Part shown: positions 58,885-64,000 of the stretch, in pieces
How the letters are laid out: each line of letters starts with the position of its first letter
Numbering within the stretch: the first letter of the stretch is position 1
Source of the DNA: Atopsyche davidsoni
Taxonomy: Eukaryota; Arthropoda; Insecta; Trichoptera; Hydrobiosidae
NCBI GenBank assembly: GCA_022113835.1
Contig: JAILWY010000006.1
Coordinates: 9,470,501 to 9,534,500, forward strand
Direction of reading: 5' to 3'
DNA: 64,000 nt
Position numbers and translations under genes: made by a program
The notes under the pieces: generated by a model
Seen by the model: the letters and a program-made list of their open reading frames with translations, nothing else
Told to the model about the DNA's origin: nothing
Database searches by the model: none

Positions 58885-59330
58885 CATAGGATGAAAGTAT
58901 CTGCTACAGACGTGTAATGTAGCAGATTCAATAACAAATAAGACGAGGCCGTAAAATATGGCCCAAGTTGTAATTTGGAAACTAAAGACGGTTTGAGATA
59001 TCCTCCGATGGGTTGAGTGTTGTGAACTGTGTATGTGTAAATTATTTGTTATTACCAGAACTTGAATGTTAAGTGGATTGATTCCAAGTAAAGGAATGCA
59101 TGTGCTATTTTTGTAAATATATTAGGTTAATGAAATATAAGAATATATTTTAAATTGAAATTTAATATTAAAAATAGAAAAAACAATTAATTTTAAATTT
59201 AAAACTAAAACAGCCAGTTGTCTTTAAGGAGGCTTTTATGATTTAGTTACTTAGCTGTATATTAAGCCCCTTGTCTCCACAATCAATAAAGCAAACTTGT
59301 TTTTTATTGTTGAAATATTAACAAAATATA
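58885..59330 (+). terminator. Sema5c: Sema5c 3' UTR with probable poly(A) signal
   Basis: AATAAA at 59285-59290 is followed within about 20 bases by a T/GT-rich stretch, the usual layout of a poly(A) site. Further AATAAA hexamers in the AT-rich DNA downstream, for example near 59430 and 59597, could give longer 3' UTRs. The choice of the first one is inference. Confidence 0.4.
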
Positions 59331-61050
59331 AGGTAGAAGAATACATAAAACATTTATTGTAAAATGTAATTTTTTTAAAATGTAATTTACTTAATTTTTC
59401 ATTATGTCAATAATCATTTTAACATATAACAATAATAAACATATAATATCTTCTCAGTGGAATATTTTTTAAAAAGATTTTATATGTTTATTGCAACAAT
59501 AATATTGAATGTAACTGTAATTATTTTTATATAAAATTGTCTCATAAAATGTTGTGGGTCAAACAAGGGGATAATTTATTTTCCAACATGGCAGTAGTCA
59601 AATAAATAACTTCCATATATTTTTTAATAGCCTCAAGTAAATCTAACAATATCCGTAGAAATGAAATTGAAAAATATAACTAGCTAAAAGTAAAATAAAT
59701 CATTAATTGAACAGAGAATTTTATAGCTGTTAAAAACATATATTTAAACAATGTTATATTGTATTTAACCAAAATATAATATTATTTATTAATGTAAGGT
59801 AATTTATCAGTATTTTTGGAACAGGTGATTGTGACTTGTCGACTTTTATGTACAGTATTTAAAAATTCAGTAAGATTATATAATATAAAAATTATATTTA
59901 TATATGATCAAAATTTACTACTGTACCAACGAAAAATTTTCAACTTTAAAAAAATGCTGTATTTTAAATTTATTATCATGAATAATCAATCGGATTATAT
60001 AAATTTTATCTCAAAACGACAATATTACTTCAAATAAATAAAATAACAATCATATTTCTTGTCATTGTATAAAAGCTTTATTATTAATAATTTTTAGCTC
60101 TAATCTGACAGTAGTTTTAATAGCAATTTACTTAAACAATGAATAAGATATAGATTCTAATAACCAGTTATTCACCCAAATTCTATATTATCTTATTCTT
60201 CCCATTGTGAAAACGTGTTATTATGGTCGTCAATATGAGAAAGTACTAGGATTTGAATGTTGTATAATATAAATGAAATGTTATTGTGATATATAGATTA
60301 AGAGAAAAATAAGTTTTTATTAAATAATAGCAGTTATAGAAGTAGTGACGAATATGAAGTAACGGATAGAAATAATGTCAGATTTTATGAAGAAGAAAAA
60401 AAATGTCAGAAACATTAATGAGACTTATAGTAATAAAACTTTGTTTGTTTATTTTTATTTGTATCGACTAACAGTGCCATAAGAACAATTTTTTTCGTAA
60501 ATATATATCAATTCAAATTCATTTTAAATGTATTTGGATTATTTTCACTTTACTCATGTTGAGTATTTATATAAATGTAAATTAGTGTTTATTTTATATT
60601 TTATTCTAAACTGTAAGATATGTAAGAAGATTGTACAAATAAATAATTATCAGAAAATATTTTCTTAATGTATATTATTACCATATTTATCACTGCACAA
60701 TTTATTTAAGAGAATATCTTGAAACAGTCAACAAACAGAATAACATACTTACTTAAAACATAACAATTTAAAGCTTGCATAGTGAAAACAGGCTTTTTTT
60801 AATAGTCATACGAAAAAAACTAATTTTTTAATAATTGACTAAACCATTTATTTAAAAGTCTCATTTTTCAGTAAAAAATAATGATTTTTAATGAAGAGTC
60901 CTGAATTCACAGAAAAGTATCTAAAGTTGGTAAACAATATCACGATCTTATCGTAAGATAAACCTGCGGCTATTGGACAATAAAAAAAGTTTTTTTTTCA
61001 TTTGATATAGGCAGAAAGATTTAAAAACACTTGTGACTGCTGTCCGTTCA
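59331..61050. other. AT-rich region downstream of Sema5c
   Basis: Very AT-rich with several scattered AATAAA hexamers. No open frame with homology, no repeat recognised. It may be partly extended 3' UTR. Confidence 0.5.
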
Positions 61051-61056
61051 TTGCAG

Positions 61057-61159
61057 GTTTACCCTGTTCTATGAAAATGGTATTCAGCAAGTCAACACAA
61101 ATCTGTCAGTAACCAATAATAGACTGGCGGCTAAAGATCACGAGGGACGTGATATTAAT
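61057..61159 (+). CDS. Candidate exon of an unidentified gene
   Basis: Flanked by a good acceptor (tccgttcattgcag) and donor (gtaagc). One frame is open throughout: 1 + 34 codons, beginning FTLFYENGIQQV, with NNRLAAKDHEGRDIN at the end, and the codon texture looks coding. It ends in phase 0 and can join a downstream open block starting at 62213. It needs a preceding exon ending with two bases of a codon; none was found between it and Sema5c. The late Sema5c exons end in the wrong phase, so it is not an obvious Sema5c alternative exon. Family not recognised. Chance ORF remains possible. Confidence 0.3.
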
Positions 61160-61229
61160 GTAAGCAGTTCGTAGTAAACGAACAAATTGTTTATATCCAC
61201 ATAGAAAGTAGTGAAACCGAGGTAATGAC

Positions 61230-61346
61230 CTGCGATCTGGCCGCGGGGTCGTCCAGGGCTGCCCAAGACGAACTGACGACGAAACACATCGTCACCATAA
61301 AAACTACAATAAACCATAGAAAAATACTTACGGGTCTAGGTCCCAT
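61230..61346 (-). CDS. Signal-peptide-like ORF, possible first exon of a secreted protein
   Basis: Reading the minus strand from ATG at 61346, 39 codons give MGPRPVSIFLWFIVVFMVTM followed by a small-residue segment S-S-S-W-A-A-L-D-D-P, which is the n-, h- and c-region order of a secretory signal with a plausible cleavage after A-A or just before. The ORF meets CAG|GTCATT, a possible donor, and without splicing runs 13 codons further. No continuing exon was seen to the left. The ATG lies in the margin of an interspersed repeat (61333-61714), which weakens the case. Confidence 0.25.
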
Positions 61347-61714
61347 AATCGAGTTTTTTTGATCCTTTTCTAGTCCGTTTTGCGAAAAATCGACTGCACC
61401 AATCAAAAAAATTTATATGCAAAAAGTTTGATACATCCCTTCTTCCGAACAGAGTATATTTTTATTTCTTATAAATTTACTATTAATATGATAAATATTT
61501 GGAGATTTTTTGGTTTTGAAAAGTCGTCATTTTATCCAATTTTTCAACATCTTCAAGGTTTTATTTTACCCTGAAATTGGACGTTAATTAAATAATAAAA
61601 AATATATAAATATAATTTATAGTTTTTTCAATACTCTGTAAAAAAATCAACTTTCGATATAGAAAAATAAAGTGACAATTAAATTAATTAAATGACACGA
61701 TTTCGCCAGGTAAT
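61333..61714. repeat. Unclassified interspersed repeat, short copy
   Basis: Same order of blocks as 16655-17128 in the same orientation but with the internal roughly 95-bp block missing. The left edge overlaps the ATG of the minus-strand signal-peptide-like ORF. Confidence 0.7.
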
Positions 61715-61784
61715 GGACTGACTGTGGTGTCCGGTTGGACACCAGAGGCAATTAAATATCTTAAATTTCCCTGAAAATAACTAA

Positions 61785-61850
61785 TTGTTCAACAGTTCGA
61801 ACTCCATACTACAGGGTCGGTAAGCAAGCGTGCCAACCACTAGATTATAA
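61785..61850 (-). repeat. tRNA-derived SINE head or tRNA-like fragment
   Basis: Read on the minus strand: taatctagtggttggcacgc (A-box-like) and, about 30 bases later, gagttcgaact (B-box-like). This is the spacing of an RNA polymerase III type 2 promoter. The arms do not fold as a functional tRNA, so a SINE or tRNA pseudogene is more likely. Confidence 0.4.
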
Positions 61851-62212
61851 AATTTCAGATCATATAATTTTTGTCATTTGTCCATCAAAAAAATTAACAA
61901 AGCTTGAATCAGCTTAAACTCTTTGTCGAAAATGTTTGTCTGGCTGATGTTTCCACGAGAGAATAGTCCGACGACGGGGCTGGTCTCCCAGCCGTGACCC
62001 TGGCCGCATCATGACTGGCAGCAGATCCCACGACCTGGCCACCAGCGTGTCGGCTCGGAGCCCCCGACGGATCACTTTGGGTGTCAGCTCGTGTAATTTA
62101 CCGCGGGGCTCTCCTGCCATTGTCGACGTGGTTTTATGATTTTACACGTATCGACTTCATCACATTTCAAACTCTCATCAATAAAATTCCTCGATTTTGT
62201 AGAACACAGATA

Positions 62213-62335
62213 ATGCTGAAGACCATCTTTCTGGAGATGCTGGAACCATCTCCGGAGATATCAGTTGTGTGTCCTTTTCTGTTACTCACCTGCACTTCTC
62301 ACGTTTATGTGTAAACCGTTTAGAAAACATATTAT
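62213..62335 (+). CDS. Candidate terminal exon joining 61057-61159
   Basis: Acceptor tcgattttgtag precedes an open frame in phase 0 that starts NTDNAEDHLSGDAGTISGD and runs about 46 codons in total, ending near 62335 at a TAA. It matches the outgoing phase of the candidate exon at 61057. The second half (from about residue 20) looks less coding-like, so the true exon could end earlier. No family recognised; support is only splice-site and frame agreement. Confidence 0.22.
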
Positions 62336-62367
62336 TTAAATAATTTCCTTAGAAAGGTGTTATCAAA

Positions 62368-62406
62368 CAGATAATGCCAACGTGAAAGGTTGGCGAAACC
62401 GGTCAC
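62368..62406 (+). ncRNA. Second, mutated hammerhead-like motif
   Basis: Same plan as 7650-7696: cagataa in place of ctgatga, extra t, stem II gccaac/gttggc with a 7-base loop, gaaa, a 'accggt' short stem III, and c62404 as cleavage base. Two core changes (u4 to a, g8 to a) predict an inactive copy. The sequence after it includes 'aagtatttttatt', resembling 'aagctatttttat' downstream of the first motif. Possibly a Penelope-like terminal remnant. Confidence 0.35.
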
Positions 62407-63375
62407 TAATAAAAACAAAAATGTGGAAAATCACTCAAGTATTTTTATTCAAAATATTTATCATATATATTTGTAAAACCTTTCGATTTCGAACAAGTTA
62501 AATTTAACCGTTAATGTTATGAGCAGTAAAGTCACAAATCGTAGATTTCCATTCAGCGGATTGTAAGAATAGAATGATCTAATCAATGATAAATCAAAGA
62601 AGCTCTTTTCAATGGAGATGAATGGAGATTTCAATATCACATCATTTGCATAAATCACAAGCCGTGATCGTCGGTCTTGATTTATGTCATTACTATTGAC
62701 ACACCGTGTGAAATTTAACTAAACATGTTTTAACTATTTGAGAACTCAGATTTATTAGCATAAAAGTTAAGGTAATCGAGTGAATTACATAAGTATTTGG
62801 ACTGTGGTGTTACTAACACTAGCAGCTTATGAAAGACTTATAATCATAACAAGTAGTTAAAAAAATCCCATAAGTTGCTATTTTAAATGTAATTATTTTG
62901 ATTTGTTAAAAAAAAATCGAAAGCTGCCTATACACGTTATATCCAGTATGTTTCAGTTTCTAAGAAAGTAATATATGGGAGGTCCCTCTAGAAATATTGA
63001 TTCAAAACTTACGAGATAGGCACAACGTTGGTAAACTTTTAATATATTTTTGTTTCCATTATTTTCATTGTTTTCGACAACCAAAAAAAGAAATATATAG
63101 TTATAATTAATTATATATAATTAGTTAAGATTAGTTGCCTGTACAATAGGAACTAGCGATAGCATCGTGCATTCCGCGCCCATAAGTTGTAATTAGGTCG
63201 CAGCTAATGGCTTACCAACTATTTAGAAGCTTTCAAATACCAGAAGCTTTGATAAACACTTCGCTATTCTATGCAATTCCAGATTTTATTAATTTGATTG
63301 ACAATAAGGATGGCGTGTATAAAAGCTCTAGGTATGCCACCGCATGCAGTTTCCTCTTATCACCTGCACTTCCCC

Positions 63376-63445
63376 CTACAGTATAGACACGATTGAATGA
63401 GCTTTTAACCAATTAAAAGCTCATTCTATCGTGTCTATACTGTAG
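63376..63445 (+). ncRNA. Near-perfect 70-nt hairpin
   Basis: Arms of 33 nt (63376-63408 and 63413-63445) pair with a single T-T mismatch around a four-base loop ccaa. Size and pairing are compatible with a small-RNA (hairpin siRNA or microRNA-like) precursor, or with a tiny inverted duplication or foldback. No relative was seen elsewhere in the window. Transcription is unknown. Confidence 0.4.
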
Positions 63446-64000
63446 CCCTTAAAATAACAAGGGATCAAGCTTTGGCGGCTAGCACAGTAATATTTGTGAT
63501 TGCTAATTTCAAAGTTTTTGCACGATTTACCAATAAACAAATTGTTCGCAATCGAGCTGGATCAAGTGACGGAGATTGTTGCAACACCGAGCAGGCAGGC
63601 GGGATTAATCGATTATGTTGGGTCGTGATTTTAAGCACTGGCAACATTTCAGTTAATTAAATTAACAACTAAATCATGGAGGCTCTCGCCCACGCCCTCA
63701 ACTTAAAATAAGTTTTCAGCCCGAGATCTCGAAATTTCGAAATCGTTGGTTTGTTTGAATTTATACTTCTGTCACATCATTTGCCGTCTATTCTTCGTTA
63801 TTTCTCTTCACTATGATGATTTCATGAAAGTTTTGACTGTGTTTTGTATACAGGTACTTAAAAATTATGTGATTTATTTATTTGTAGTAGTTTTACCGAA
63901 TTAACTATTATTATAAGAAGCTCTTGTTTTTTGTCCCTATTACTGTGCTATTACTTTGGGAATTTTCGAAATCACATGGTCGTTAATTTAAACGTCGGGA

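Noticed and set aside
61057..61159. Alternative last exon for Sema5c
   Set aside because: The exon requires a preceding exon ending with two bases of a codon; Sema5c exons p and q do not provide that phase, so direct splicing would break the frame.
61914..62120. GC-rich block with a minus-strand open frame starting ATGGCAGGAGAG
   Set aside because: High GC makes long frames likely on any strand; no homology, and a possible donor follows the start after only about six codons. Noted as unidentified GC-rich sequence.
63472..63660. 62-codon open frame near the right edge
   Set aside because: It starts only with a non-ATG codon, has no homology, and an equally long frame runs on the other strand.

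Overview
This is a eukaryotic window from an AT-rich, intron-rich genome, almost certainly an arthropod and most likely an insect. The evidence is the architecture of a class 5 semaphorin gene, short TTAGG-type telomere-like repeats near 50.4 kb, and a dense load of insect-style TIR/MITE elements, LINE fragments and foldbacks. A non-dipteran insect (possibly a moth or butterfly) fits best, but the order cannot be fixed from the sequence alone. No bacterial features (operons, RBS, CRISPR) are present.

The one well-supported gene is a plus-strand Sema5c-like semaphorin. Seventeen coding exons lie between 12498 and 58884. Every junction is GT-AG and phase-compatible, and together they encode about 1054 residues plus a stop: most of the Sema domain, a PSI module, a run of about seven thrombospondin type-1 modules, one transmembrane helix and a cytoplasmic tail ending KFY. 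The first coding exon or exons (signal peptide and Sema start) are not visible, so the gene is 5'-partial and 1-12497 is probably intron. The intron after the first visible exon is 33,084 bp; introns 2 and 4 are about 4.9 and 2.7 kb; all later ones are under 300 bp.

Layout: 1-12497 is non-coding, with a simple repeat, a pogo-like TIR element, two foldbacks, one of which carries a hammerhead-ribozyme-like core, and possible regulatory blocks. 12601-45684 (intron 1) holds two complete copies and one truncated copy of a hAT-like element, a second hAT-like element, a LINE 3' remnant, a minisatellite with an adjoining coding-like block, a foldback, a long (TA)n and several GC-richer blocks. 45893-50819 (intron 2) has a roughly 50-bp minisatellite next to the exon and a GC-rich block just before the next exon. 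51415-54127 (intron 4) holds a TIR element. 54128-58884 is the compact exon-rich half. 58885-64000 holds the 3' UTR, a second copy of an unclassified repeat, two weak exon candidates on the plus strand, a signal-peptide-like ORF on the minus strand, a second hammerhead-like motif and an almost perfect 70-nt hairpin.

The most unusual signal is at 7565-7753. Two 62-bp inverted arms flank a spacer that can fold as a minimal hammerhead ribozyme, and the right arm begins exactly at the predicted cleavage site. A mutated motif of the same layout occurs at 62368-62406. This resembles the ribozyme-bearing ends known from Penelope-like retroelements and retrozymes.
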